64,000 nt of DNA from positions 41,321,824-41,385,823 of the forward strand of contig JAVHZZ010000009.1 in assembly GCA_036250195.1 (NCBI GenBank), read 5' to 3'. The notes beneath the pieces are model-generated. The model was not told where the DNA came from, did no database searches, and was given only the letters and a program-made list of their open reading frames with translations. The stretch comes from Mixophyes australis. Lineage: Eukaryota > Chordata > Amphibia > Anura > Limnodynastidae. Shown here piece by piece: positions 54,700 through 64,000 of this stretch. The position numbers were made by a program, and so were the translations under genes. The number at the start of each line of letters is the position of its first letter. The stretch's first letter is position 1.

Positions 54700-55700
54700 A
54701 TACTGCAGAATGTGTGAACTTGGTAATATTGCAGTACCAATGGACTTATACTGCTGTATTGGTTTTGCAAATTTGGTTATAATTATTATATATTTTTTTT
54801 TTTTAATTTTTTTTTTTTTTTTACTTTTTTTTTATTTTTTAAAAACTTGGGAATAATGGGGAAATAACTATGACCTTAGAAGCACAGAGCACAGGACACA
54901 GCACCACTGGACTGAACAGGACACGGCACAGGACCCAGCAGCACAACGGAACTCAGCAGGACAGAGCACAGGACACAGCACCACTGGACTGATACTGCAG
55001 AATGTGTGAACTTTGTAATATTGCAGTACCAATGGACTTATACTGCTGGATTGGTTTTGCAAATTTGGTTATAATAATTATTATATATTTTTTTTTTTTT
55101 AAATTTTTTATTTTTTTTTACTTTTTTTTTATTTTTTAAAAACTTGGGAATAATGGGGAAATAACTATGCCCTTAGAAGCACAGAGCACAGGACACAGCA
55201 CCACTGGACTGAACAGGACACGGCACAGGACCCAGCAGCACAACGGAACTCAGCAGGACAGAGCACAGGACACAGCACCACTGGACTGATACTGCAGAAT
55301 GTGTGAACTTTGTAATATTGCAGTACCACTGGACTTTTACTGCTGAATGTGTGAACTTGGTAATATTGCAGTACCAATGGGCTTATACTGCAGGATTGGT
55401 TGTGCAAATTTTGTGGTAATTAAAAAAAATTTAATTAGTTTTTGGTATTTTTTTAAATAACTTTTTTTTATTTTTTTAAACACAGGGGAATATTGGGGAA
55501 ATAACTATGCCCTTAGAAGCACAGAGCACAGGACACAGCACCACTGGACTGAACAGGACACAGCACTGGACCCAGCAGCACCACTGACCTCAGAAGGACA
55601 GAGCACAGCACACAGCACCACTGGACTGATACTGCAGAACACAGCACAGCACAGCACAGCACAGCACAGCACAGAACTAAACAGCACAGCACGAGATCTA
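54700..55700. repeat. ~290-300 bp tandem array in hAT copy 2 5' flank
   Basis: Three units (from about 54700, 54990 and 55285) contain gatactgcagaatgtgtgaa, a cttggtaatattgcagtacc tract, a long poly-T/A section and a cagcaccactggactgaac acagcac stretch. Near 55635-55685 it breaks into an (acagc)n microsatellite. It lies between the transposase start and the promoter-side terminus. Confidence 0.85.
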
Positions 55701-55749
55701 CCAGGACAGAGGACCACCTAACACACCCTCCCTCTACCCTGATCAATGC

Positions 55750-55945
55750 CCGAGTGAAGATGGCGGCGACTAGCGGGGAATTTATAGGATCCGAGTATCG
55801 CGAGATCCGACAACGGGATTATGAGTCAGAGCCTCAGTTTCATATTTGAATTTGGCGCCAATACCCGGATCTGTCTCGGATCCGACTCGGATCGGCAATG
55901 TTCGGGTGGGCTCGGATTTCAGATATCCGAGCCCGCTCATCTCTA
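55750..55945 (-). promoter_or_regulatory. hAT copy 2 terminal promoter region
   Basis: CpG-rich end with AAGATGGCGGC (YY1-like) at 55757-55767 and TATCGCGAGA (one mismatch to TCTCGCGAGA) at 55796-55805. It sits at the terminus upstream of the transposase and corresponds to the fragment at 6095-6290. Its position fits a transposase promoter; activity is inferred. Confidence 0.6.
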
Positions 55946-55953
55946 CTCCTCAT
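55946..55953. repeat. hAT copy 2 target-site duplication, right
   Basis: ctcctcat, one base different from the left repeat at 49043-49050. Confidence 0.85.
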
Positions 55954-56555
55954 TGAGTTGCAGATGTATGAATTGCCTTAGACGCGACATAAACGCCCCC
56001 AGAACAACCTTTAGCACACGACTGAAGGACTTCTGGGACATCCCTGAAGCGACTCCCACAGTGGTCTGAAATTACCCTGTCGCGCAAAAGTGCAATACCG
56101 CCAACAGTTTAGTCAATGGTGGTATTGCTGTTGGGCTGTTGCGCTTGGGCTCCAGGTCAATCTGCACTATGCGCAGGGTGTCCAGGATGACACTAGGCGG
56201 GAGACGATAACGACGCACCACCTCAGGATCAGACATGCCAAAGAGGCTGACACATGGCCTGAACACACGCTCCCTGGGTCGGCAACAATGGGTTACTTGC
56301 TGATTTTGGGGGCGGCGATGCTGGTTGTCCTCCTGTGCTGCCACATGTGCCTCGGCCATTTCTAAGAAACGCTATATTTGAAAAGAGAAGGATGTAAAAA
56401 AAATACAATTAACTCATAGCTTGGAAAATGTCACTCCTATTTGCACAGGAAACATTGACAATATACTTACACCAACAAGTGGGTTGGCCAAACTCATAAT
56501 GTGGCTAAAAAAACAAAACAAAAATTGTCAGAGGGTGAATAAGAAGTTATGGCAT

Positions 56556-56800
56556 CTGCTTCTATGCTATGTCAGGTTGCAGACCTAGACCCATGTTACT
56601 TACCTCAAAATGGAGCAGGATTATCCTGTTCACTTGCAAACAATTGTCAATGGAAAACTAAAAAAAGAAAATAAAATACAATTATTCCATCTGCTTCTAT
56701 GCTATGTCAGGTTGCAGACCTAGACCCATGTTACTTACCTCAAAATGGAGCAGGATTATCCTGTTCACTTGCAAACAATTGTCAATGGAAAGATAAAAAA
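56556..56800 (-). repeat. Tandem duplication of gene C leader/intron segment
   Basis: The unit ctgcttctatgctatgtcag ... ttgtcaatggaaa recurs about 135 bp later (from 56691). Read on the minus strand each unit has GAG/GTAAGTAACATGGG followed by tctaggtctgcaacctgaca, closely related to the gene B leader at 45741-46050. Confidence 0.85.
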
Positions 56801-57480
56801 GATAAAATAAAGTAAACAAAATTTAAAAATAATCTAAAAAGTACTAGACAGCCCAATACAAGCAAACTATTATCTGTAACTATTATCTGAAACAAAGTAT
56901 AACACCCAAAATAACAAAAAAGTCCAAGACAAATAAAACAATAAAGCAATAAAATGTTAAAACAAATCAACCAAAGAAACCATAGTAATATCTTAAAATA
57001 TATCATGCAAACATACCAGTAAATGAATCAGCAGTGAACAGGGCACATCATCTACGCAGAGCTTTATAGCAGTGGTTAATTAGCAAAAAGTATGCAGGTG
57101 AGGGTCTGCATGCGTCCTGATCACATGGGCGTTCCTTTGGATAATTTGTGTGTGCTCGTGGTTCAGATATGAGAGATAAACTAGACCCTTGGCAGGCGCA
57201 TAGCGTACGCCACCACAAACGCGATCGCCTGCGTTCGCACCAGTATGACTTGGACGTAGTTAGACGGGAACGCCCCTATGAGAAATTGACTACGTCACCA
57301 CACCCCAGAACTTCCCTGTTCACGCCCAGAATTAATAGCTCATCGCAAATGGGTTTTGCGATCGCGCCCGTACAGTTTTTGCGTTCGCGAAAGTAAACAG
57401 GACCGGCAACCGAGCGTGCGCACGAAACTTTTGCGTTCGCTACGCGCTGAGAAGGGACATACGTTCCTTGATGAGCTTAA
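56801..57480 (-). other. Right end of the Harbinger composite
   Basis: AT-rich leader (56800-57010) is followed outward by CpG-rich DNA with cgtagcg, acgcgatcgcctgcg and similar tracts (57130-57470). The last recognisable Harbinger-like motif is cgttccttgatgag at about 57460-57475. Confidence 0.5.
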
Positions 57481-57835
57481 AGACATGCGTTGGACAGATG
57501 AACCTGTTAAACTTGAAGAACTGTAGTAGAGTATTCTGTATAACTGATACATGTTCTATTGTACTCTGTACCTTTCCAAATAATGTATTACATGTTTTAT
57601 TGCACCCTTGAAGGGCATACAAAAGGTTATCTCCAAGCTCCAGGGATATACGGTCTATAGTAAAAGAAGAAATCGTTTTGAGGATTAAGACTCTCTCTTA
57701 TGATAACTTGTTTAGATCTACAAACAGCGTGGTCATACACCAAGGGGGACTTGCACATGGCATACTGATCGCAATCGCACGGCAAAACAATATTAACCAA
57801 TATACTTTCGTTCATCCAATTACATGACTTTGACA
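57481..57835 (-). mobile_element. Retroviral LTR fragment (solo LTR-like)
   Basis: Read on the minus strand it starts TGTCAAAGTC at 57835 and follows the 5' LTR at 35033 for about 85 bp (attggatgaacgaaagtata and following), after which they diverge. It contains aataaaac after a short gccc..gggc stem-like tract at about 57600-57615, as in LTR polyadenylation regions. No internal viral sequence is attached. Confidence 0.6.
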
Positions 57836-57924
57836 CCTTGATAACACTATTCACACTAATGCACCCTCACATCTATCCCAATATCCACTCTGAGCCACAC
57901 TTGCTCCACTTGTTTCAGCGTTGC

Positions 57925-58130
57925 CCTCTTTCCTTTAGAATGTAAGCTCTCTAATGAGCAAGGTTATCAATATCCGTCGTTTTCCATTCTTTGTCTCCAT
58001 TCATTTTGTCTGCCTTGTCAGTTCTTGATTTACGTATATGTCCTGTTTTTTGTATGTCCTTGTCTTCCCTACTGTACGGTACTGCGGAGCACTGTGGCGC
58101 CTTTCCAATGTACGGTAGTAATAATAATAA
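57925..58130 (+). mobile_element. L2-like 3' tail
   Basis: agaatgtaagctctctaatg, tgtacggtactgcggagcac and tgtggcgcctttccaatgta are followed by an (aat)n tail. Same family as the tails at 24381 and 39556, but more diverged. Confidence 0.75.
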
Positions 58131-58254
58131 TAATATAAAATATAAAGCTATTAAATATTTGTGTGCTAAATGAAAATCAGCCATTATTTTCCTTACATGC
58201 AAAATAATAAACTAATTTGCACCCCTTGCACATGGCTTGTCCAGGAACAAACTT

Positions 58255-58660
58255 ACTCATTTTTCTTGCTTTACTTTTACTAATGAATTAGGCCCAGAAT
58301 CCAGTGGTATTTGTTTTTCTGACAACAGTTTTTGCGACAAGCACTATATAGACAAAATAATGCTGATGACAATAAGCGCGACAAGAATTAAACATAGACT
58401 TCATTTTAAGATTAAATGCTAGAGTGGCTGGATCTTGCCATTGCCGCTTTAAATTTAGAAATGTCCATGTCGCTCTGTTTGATGACATACAACAGAAGCC
58501 CCAGCTTGCTGTATCTTCGGAATATATAGCAGTCTGCACGGTGACTCTTCAGAAATGTGCATTGAAGGTTTTCTCTTAAGTTTGCATTTCATCCTTGTCG
58601 CGCTTCTTGTCATTGGCATACCCAATGTACCTTGATGAATCAAGGCCAATAATCTTAATC
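58255..58660. mobile_element. Harbinger-like MITE remnants
   Basis: Two Harbinger-like termini face right: complement gggcctaattcattag at about 58286, and complement ggccttgattcatcaagg at about 58643. Subterminal inverted segments (gacaataagcgcgacaag at about 58368-58388, cttgtcgcgcttcttgtc at 58593-58612) pair with each other. Either one MITE with shifted ends or two overlapping remnants. No coding. Confidence 0.5.
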
Positions 58661-59086
58661 ATACAGAGAAGCTACCAATTGATTCATTAACAAAGAAATT
58701 TAACATTATAACCATTTAAGCTGATAAAGGTGAGGGAGTTGTTTTATTAAAAAAGGAAGCTTAACACATTAAATGTGTGCGTTTATTAAAATATTATGAA
58801 TAATTCAATTACAATCTAAATAAGAAATACACTAATTTATTTAAATGATTTATTTATGATTTCTAAATGTAAATGATAATATTTTCAATAAAGAGGAGTT
58901 TGAATATTGACATATAAATATAAATCTGTTCCTAGAATTTGTGTATTCCTTTACCTACCAAAAATATATACAAATCTTATTAATCCACCAGGAAGATCCA
59001 TTGTTACAGGCATCAATTTTCTAAATATGTGTTTATTTAAATATTTAGATTGTCTCTTAAAATGTGTAATAATTGTTGCATTCTCA
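58661..59086. other. Unassigned AT-rich DNA
   Basis: No gene or identifiable repeat. Confidence 0.4.
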
Positions 59087-59150
59087 TCATCATTTATTTA
59101 TATTGGGCCCCCACTTCCACAGTGCTGTACAGAGAATATTTTATTTTTGA
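59087..59150 (-). mobile_element. Short L2-like tail
   Basis: tcatcatcatttatttatat and gtgctgtacagagaa match the minus-strand L2 tail pattern. Truncated to about 60 bp. Confidence 0.55.
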
Positions 59151-59817
59151 AGGATTGAAGGAAAGTTATTTTTTTGTTTAAATATAATTTTTTTATTGGA
59201 AGCTGTCACATTTATGTTATCGCACAATAACTTTCAATATGGTAATGGTTTATTGACAAACAGCCAGCATTGGAAATGACTGTAGCTTCTAGGTTGGCAA
59301 AATTATTCATAGGTTTGTGGGCACTAAATAATATTTGGATTCATAATCCATAAGTCTACATTTATGTAAAATATACATTGATGATTTTTATTCATGATGG
59401 ATGTTACATTAATTTATCTGGAAACATTTGTACTATAATACACATTGATATGAATACTCTAAATTTTGTATGTTTTCATATGATAGAAAATAAATCTATA
59501 TAGGTAATTTTTTGAATAAATTAATTTTTAGCATTATTTTTTTTAAATAACTTTATTTATAAGCTGCAGCATACATCATACAACAACCCAGTATGGACAT
59601 TGGGGGTCAAGAGGTTAGACATCACATAATTTAAACAGTGAATGAGGACTGACTTTATATAGGGCAAGCTTACGGTGCATGGAGGTTTGGAAGTTACACA
59701 AACATACAAGAAAAAGAAAAAACAATACTAACTATAGGAGGCACACCTAATATACATAACTAATAAATCAACCCAAAGGTATGAAAATGAAGAAAAGGAC
59801 TTTCTTTAAAACCTATC
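59151..59817. other. Unassigned AT-rich DNA
   Basis: No gene seen. About 59530-59680 (actttatttataagctgcag followed by catacaacaacccagtat) looks like the minus-strand 3' end of a LINE, but no coding supports it. Confidence 0.35.
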
Positions 59818-60917
59818 GGTATCACACGTCTCACCTGTTATTCTGTCTGGGATTACTTATACTGTGGTTTCCCTTGACTACTGCAACCATTTGGTGTGCT
59901 CGGCATTCCTTTCTGAGGAAATTGGCTGGTAGTTGCTGCGCATGTGCAAGCCCGGCACTTTCAAACTTCTCCCGGATTCACATTGGCTGACTGTAGGTCA
60001 GTTCACTATTTAAAGCACTTCCTCCTACCTTCCATTGTCAGATCTTCAGGTCACACCCCCTGTGAGGACACAGTTCTCTCTGACTCCCTTCATATTCTAT
60101 TGGTATTGTTTGCACTCAAGTTACCTGTTCCACGATCAAGACTTGCGGCTAACCTGCAGCACATTGCGCATCATCATCGATCCTGCTTTCAGGCTATACT
60201 ACCTCTCAGAACCTTAGCGCTTCAGTTACCTGCAGCTTCCACCTCTCCATTGTATTTGTGTTACCTGTTCCACGATCAAGGCCTGTGGAAAACCTGCAGC
60301 ACATTGTGCATCATCATCAATACTGCTTCTAGGCAACACTGCCCATCAGGATCTCAACGCTCCAGTTGTCTGCAGGTGTCACCTCTCGGTTGTACTCATG
60401 TTACCTGTTCCATGATCAAGATCTGAAGCTAATCTGCAAAGCATTGTGTATCATCATCGACCCTGTTTCTAGACTATACTATCCACCAGGATCTCCGCGC
60501 TCCTGTGCTCTGCAGCTTATCGCCTCTTACTCTAGTTTGGGTCATACACCTCTCAACCCTGATTGCGATCTGCTCCACAGAACACTGCACATCTGCATCG
60601 ATCCTATGCTCTATTACCTACTTGGATCTCCACACTCCAGTGCTCTGTGGTCATTCCATCTCGTTCCTCAGATCTATCTATTTGCTTACCTTCCAGTGCT
60701 TCAGCTCAGCCTCTCATCTCATCTGTGTCCAGGTTGACATAATCTGCTCTGTTCCTCTTAGAGGACCGTGAATTGCGGTTAGAGAGCAGCAAAGCCCATA
60801 TCCCCTTGCGGGGATCCCTGGTGAATACCTTTCTGCCCGTTAAATTTTCACCTATTGAAAGGTTAGTCATCACCTGAGCAGGGTTTGAAGTCTATTCTAA
60901 CATATGATACTGTGACA
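59818..60917 (+). mobile_element. Solo LTR of a Ty3/Gypsy element
   Basis: It runs from about tatcacacgtctcacc to actgtgaca and is pyrimidine-rich, with repeated ttacctgttccacgatcaag phrases (60120, 60260, 60400). Near the end agcagcaaagcccatatccc and gggatccctggtgaatacc form the same block as in the LTRs at 3155 and 18690. No gag or pol follows. Confidence 0.6.
60120..60500 (+). repeat. ~140-bp tandem repeats inside the solo LTR
   Basis: Three units share ttacctgttccacgatcaag, ctgcagcacattgtgcatca and tcatcgatcctgcttctagg phrases, then a tcaggatctcagcgctcc-like tail. They diverge moderately. Confidence 0.8.
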
Positions 60918-63200
60918 ATAGCACTGCCTTCGGTCTTGGATATGAAATAATAAACTTCACATTACCTATTAATAGTTATCTATGTATATAAGAATATTAA
61001 ATTACATGCTATTCATTATCACTTTATCTTTTCATGAATATCTAAAACATCAATGTCCATTTAGGAGGTTGAAACCTTAAACAATCAGGAATCTGTATCG
61101 AGTGTAAGATATCTCCTACTTGCTGTATGATCGATTGATATGCTAAACATTTAGTTATGTCTCCAAGATTTAAGGAGTGTTTCAACATTAGGTTATTAGA
61201 ATAATGAATCCACGCTAAAACTTACCTGATTACATACTAATGCCAATAAATTAAATTTATCTAATAAAAGGTTCTTCAATCTGAGTTCTTATTTACATGT
61301 ACCTACAATGGGGAAATTACAACCAATCAGGAGTTTTCATTAAATGGAAGGGAACACACTCCACCTCCTGACTGGTTAACTGTTAAAGCAATCATCCAGT
61401 GATGTCTCCGTGAATGGAGGAGCGTGATTGGCTAACCACCGATGACGCTAATAAGGGAGATGTCTCTATCCTATAAAAGAAATGTCAGTTTATCCTTTTC
61501 GGCTTGCCTGGATAAAGCAAGTATGCATAACGCGTGTCGTAGTTCGCCTTGCTGTGCTTGAATATTCTGTCCGCATATAAGCTGTTCTAATAAATAGTTC
61601 ACTGTGAATGCTCTTCGTTCAACACAATACCCTAAATAGTATAACCGCTTAGGTAACATAAAGACTTATATAAAATAAAGACACGGAGGCTTGAGTAAGT
61701 GGCACTAAAAAATATTTTTATTATAACCTAATTAAACCTGGTGGCGGAGAAAGGGCACTGAAGATCAGCTCCAGCGATACCTAACCAAGCGTGGACATGG
61801 CAATGTAGCCTTAAGTCCACCCACTTCTCTCATAACCCCACTGCTTGGACGGCCCTAACCTGGCATCAGGGTAAACTGCACCACACCTCACTACTCACTC
61901 CCCCTCCCTCACTGAGCCGGGCGAGGCCCCTCCCCACGGAAGGGACAAGAGTAACCGCTTGCCTAGTAAGGGGACAGATACCTGCGACCAATCACGATAG
62001 AGCCGTCTATATCAGCCGCTGATCACAGTGCCTTCCTCCCCCACCAATCTGTAAGCTACTACCAACATTATCTAAACCTACCATAAAAACTAAAACCTCT
62101 ATAAAAATGGCGTGGGTGGGTGGGATTTTGCAAGCCGAGTGACTCTCCCAGGATATTGCATCAGCCTACACAGCCACAAGGACCTCCCACAGCATCACTG
62201 GCCATACCCACACCCCCCAGTTAACTCCTTCTGGTAAGTGATGACACGAATGCTACACTGTCACTATTTAATTTCGTTCGTCTAAAATGGGACTCTCTTG
62301 TACTTACTACCCTGAGTGCAATCAATGCGGGGGTCCTTACAATCTTAAACAATATAAGAGCAGTTAGATCTGCATTAATGGGGTCTAATAGAGCAGCTAG
62401 ATACAGAGACTGTCACAATCATATGGAGGCTATTATCAATATAGGCAGAATCAGCTAAACTAGTGTCAGCCTCATTATAACTTCCTAACAAATTATTGTC
62501 AGTTAAATAATTCACGGTTTTAACCACTACTAATATCCTCCCAGCTAAGGCAATTAATACTAGAGGCCGTGAAGACATTAGCTTACAAATGCAAGTTTAT
62601 TATATCTTTATACAATTACTACTCCCTTATTTAGGAGAATGCTTTTAAGCTAATAAGAGTATAGAGCACTAACGTGAACCTCTGATGCCCACTTATTATA
62701 ATTAGAAAAACATATATAATAAAAGACCAGTTAATATATAAGTGGTTGTAATAACTCTATTTGTGTGAATGTATAAGACAGCTAACAGGACAATAACAGA
62801 TTGAAATTAATAAACTAAGGATGTCAGTATACATTGATCTGATTATCTGTTTATTTAATAACACAGCAGGCCTTGGCGGTAGAGCTGCCATTTTATATGA
62901 CAACCTTTTTTTTTTTTAAAATCACTGTATATTACTTTCACTAATTTGTTTTTAATTATTTCGTTACTAGTAATACTCAGGATATTTATGGGAATACTTT
63001 TTATTCATTTTAATCAATTTAATAAAGATAATGTTTGAATAATGTTAATAAATATAGATCACAGAGTTTCCCAGTCATGCTCTTCTCCTTTGGCTTTTTG
63101 AATCTATATTAACTACACATGTATAGGGTACACCACCCGGCAGTTAATATTGCTGCGAGTATCACTGATATAATTAGGATCGAGATTGTTGTGACGTGGT
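60918..63200. other. Unassigned DNA
   Basis: No gene recognised. About 61500-61545 may be a decayed hammerhead-like tract. About 61700-62250 is less AT-rich, with cctcactactcactccccct and cgaggcccctccccacggaa phrases, and may be part of an unidentified repeat. The remainder is AT-rich. Confidence 0.35.
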
Positions 63201-63249
63201 GTGGTGGTTATTAATCTAAAAATTTGAGATTGGGAATGACAGCACTCCA

Positions 63250-64000
63250 TTCACTGAGACCCCGGCAGAGGGTCCTGAGTACAAGGTCTGGATCCCCTGA
63301 AGGAAACTGCCATCAAAGCCATTCCTAAGGATTCCCAGCATAAATGGCCAGCTGATGCAGTCAAAGGCTTTCTCTTCATTCAGAGAAAGCACTAGGTCCA
63401 GGGTCTCAGCAGAGCCAATACAAAGCTGATGACTCGCCTGGTATTGTCACGCGCTTGTCTGCCCGATATAAAGCCTACCTGGTGTTTCTGGATCAGGTGG
63501 GGTAGTACAGTGTTAAGGCGTTCAGTAAGTGCGTTCACATAAATCTTGATGTCTTTGTTCAAGAATAAGATGGGCCTATACTGAGCACAGTCCAACAAAT
63601 CTTTGCCCGCCTTCAGGACAACAATAATTCTCTCCTCAAAGGAGAACAGGTCAGCAAGATAAGGTGAAAGAAACAAGTTGTACGTCTTATAGTACATGGC
63701 AATATATCCATCTGGGCCCAGCACTTGGTTTGATTTTAAATTTTTAATAACGCCGGAAATTTCTTGTGTGATCAATTCCGCTTTTAACATGTTAAATGTG
63801 CGAGGGTAGGAGACTGGACAAGCGACATTGAGAAAGTTCTTAGTGAACTCTGCTGAAGCTGGGGAGGGGCCTGTCATTTGTGATATATTGTAGAGTTTGC
63901 TATAAAATTGCTAGAACTCTTCCATAATCTGGTTAGAGTCCTGTGTGATATAACCCAAATGGGATTTGATTCGGTGTACATTACTCTGGGAGAATTAAGA
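63250..64000 (-). pseudogene. L1-like (Tx1/L1 clade) reverse transcriptase fragment
   Basis: The minus-strand frame at 63392-63877 contains GPDGYIAMYYKTYN, VVLKAGKDLLDCAQYRPILF and LPHLIQKHQVGFISGRQARD, the classic L1-type RT blocks. A frameshift at about 63395 joins a further segment with SLNEEKAFDCISWPFML (63300-63390), where the conserved A-F-D motif is followed by a damaged region. Upstream sequence continues to the window edge with a stop at about 63912. The rest of ORF2 lies outside or is lost. Confidence 0.82.

Larger units (their letters stand above)
49051..55945 (-). mobile_element. hAT DNA transposon copy 2, full length (6.9 kb)
   Basis: The ends tagggatgtgc and, reversed, tagagatgagc form short imperfect terminal inverted repeats typical of hAT. 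An 8-bp target duplication flanks the element. It holds one uninterrupted transposase frame, a conserved 3' hairpin, displaced transposase fragments and satellite arrays on both sides. It is the youngest insertion here, since the Harbinger gene it splits would otherwise read through. Mobility is possible in principle but not shown. Confidence 0.92.
47944..56359 (-). pseudogene. Harbinger gene C: DDE transposase, split by hAT copy 2
   Basis: ATG at 56359 (MAEAHVAAQEDNQHRR). Exon 1 is 56359-55954, then after the hAT insertion 49042-48736; intron 48735-48350; exon 2 from 48349. The DDE nuclease core is present: D in GAVDGTHV, D in PGSTHDSF, then GDNAYP and E in VVERAFGLLK. A TAA replaces one residue after FCATG (about 56072), and a TAG at 48093-48095 truncates the C-terminus, which remains readable to about 47944 (VEEDEVAVQEVLDADPSPPE). 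The hAT insertion falls between LQLNEE and SLVPIKRQF; deleting it and one target repeat leaves the reading in phase. Mobilisation enzyme, now inactive. Confidence 0.85.
42655..57480. mobile_element. PIF/Harbinger composite with three genes, split by hAT copy 2
   Basis: The left end gggcctgagtcattaaggaa shares cattaaggaacg with the complement of the right end (catcaaggaacg, about 57475). Both ends continue into CpG-rich cgcagcgtacg-like sequence. Between them are gene A (Myb-like, minus), gene B (trihelix/Myb-like, plus) and gene C (Harbinger DDE transposase, minus). Without the hAT insertion the unit would be about 7.9 kb. The true right end is not certain: a second Harbinger-like end lies at about 58286, and gene A might belong to an adjacent copy. 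Confidence 0.6.

Noticed and set aside
55500..55750. Cys/Val/Leu-rich minus-strand frames that look like membrane proteins
   Set aside because: They come from the (acagc)n and cagcaccactgg repeats in the hAT 5' flank and follow repeat periodicity.
57415..57435. acgaaac motif at the Harbinger right end considered as a hammerhead core
   Set aside because: No CUGAUGA partner or pairing stems are present nearby; the motif is part of a CpG-rich terminus.

Overview
The window looks like non-genic DNA from a large vertebrate genome, most likely an anuran amphibian. This is inferred from the repeat mix: PIF/Harbinger, BED-finger hAT, chromovirus-type and Gmr1-like Ty3/Gypsy elements, L2-like LINE tails, a Penelope-type hammerhead motif, a Helitron-like end, an L1-like reverse transcriptase fragment and an endogenous retrovirus. 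I found no convincing host gene, rRNA, tRNA or CRISPR array. The only host-like signal is one possible 60-nt exon (732-791).

Layout. 1-6100: mostly unassigned DNA with a minisatellite, a solo LTR and an L2 tail. 6095-7100: an isolated hAT terminal/promoter fragment and an almost perfectly palindromic 179-bp MITE. 7492-12122: hAT copy 1 (minus strand), broken by a nonsense codon and frameshifts. 12123-14804: an L2 tail fused to the 3' part of a Gypsy element whose integrase lies upstream of its reverse transcriptase (Gmr1-like). 15900-17050: remnants of a DUF4371-type hAT and of a Harbinger transposase. 17805-20810: a foldback element, a decayed Gypsy LTR-gag, and a Helitron-like end. 20810-21560: a Penelope-like segment with a hammerhead ribozyme-like core. 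24314-35032: hAT copy 3, a nest holding an L2, a complete 6.4-kb chromodomain Gypsy element, a foldback repeat and half of a MITE. 35033-41200 or beyond: an endogenous retrovirus with 5' LTR, long gag ORF and decayed RNase H and integrase, itself invaded by an L2. 42655-57480: a large PIF/Harbinger composite. 57480-64000: LTR fragments, L2 tails, another solo LTR, unassigned DNA and an L1-like RT at the right edge.

The Harbinger composite is the most interesting part. It holds two different Myb/trihelix-like genes (gene A, minus, 3 exons; gene B, plus, 3 coding exons) and a DDE transposase gene (gene C, minus, 2 exons). The splice sites can be read directly and their reading phases agree. Genes B and C converge and have related, tandemly duplicated 5' leader/intron sequences. 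The transposase exon of C is split by hAT copy 2 (49051-55945), which has an uninterrupted transposase frame of 996 codons, matching terminal motifs and an 8-bp target-site duplication with one mismatch.

hAT copies 1 and 2 share an odd architecture. They have a conserved hairpin just past the transposase stop, 3' noncoding regions containing extra decayed pieces of their own transposase gene, and copy-specific satellite arrays on both flanks. The hAT promoter ends carry CpG-rich motifs resembling BANP, YY1 and CRE sites. All assignments come from reading the sequence; no database search was run.
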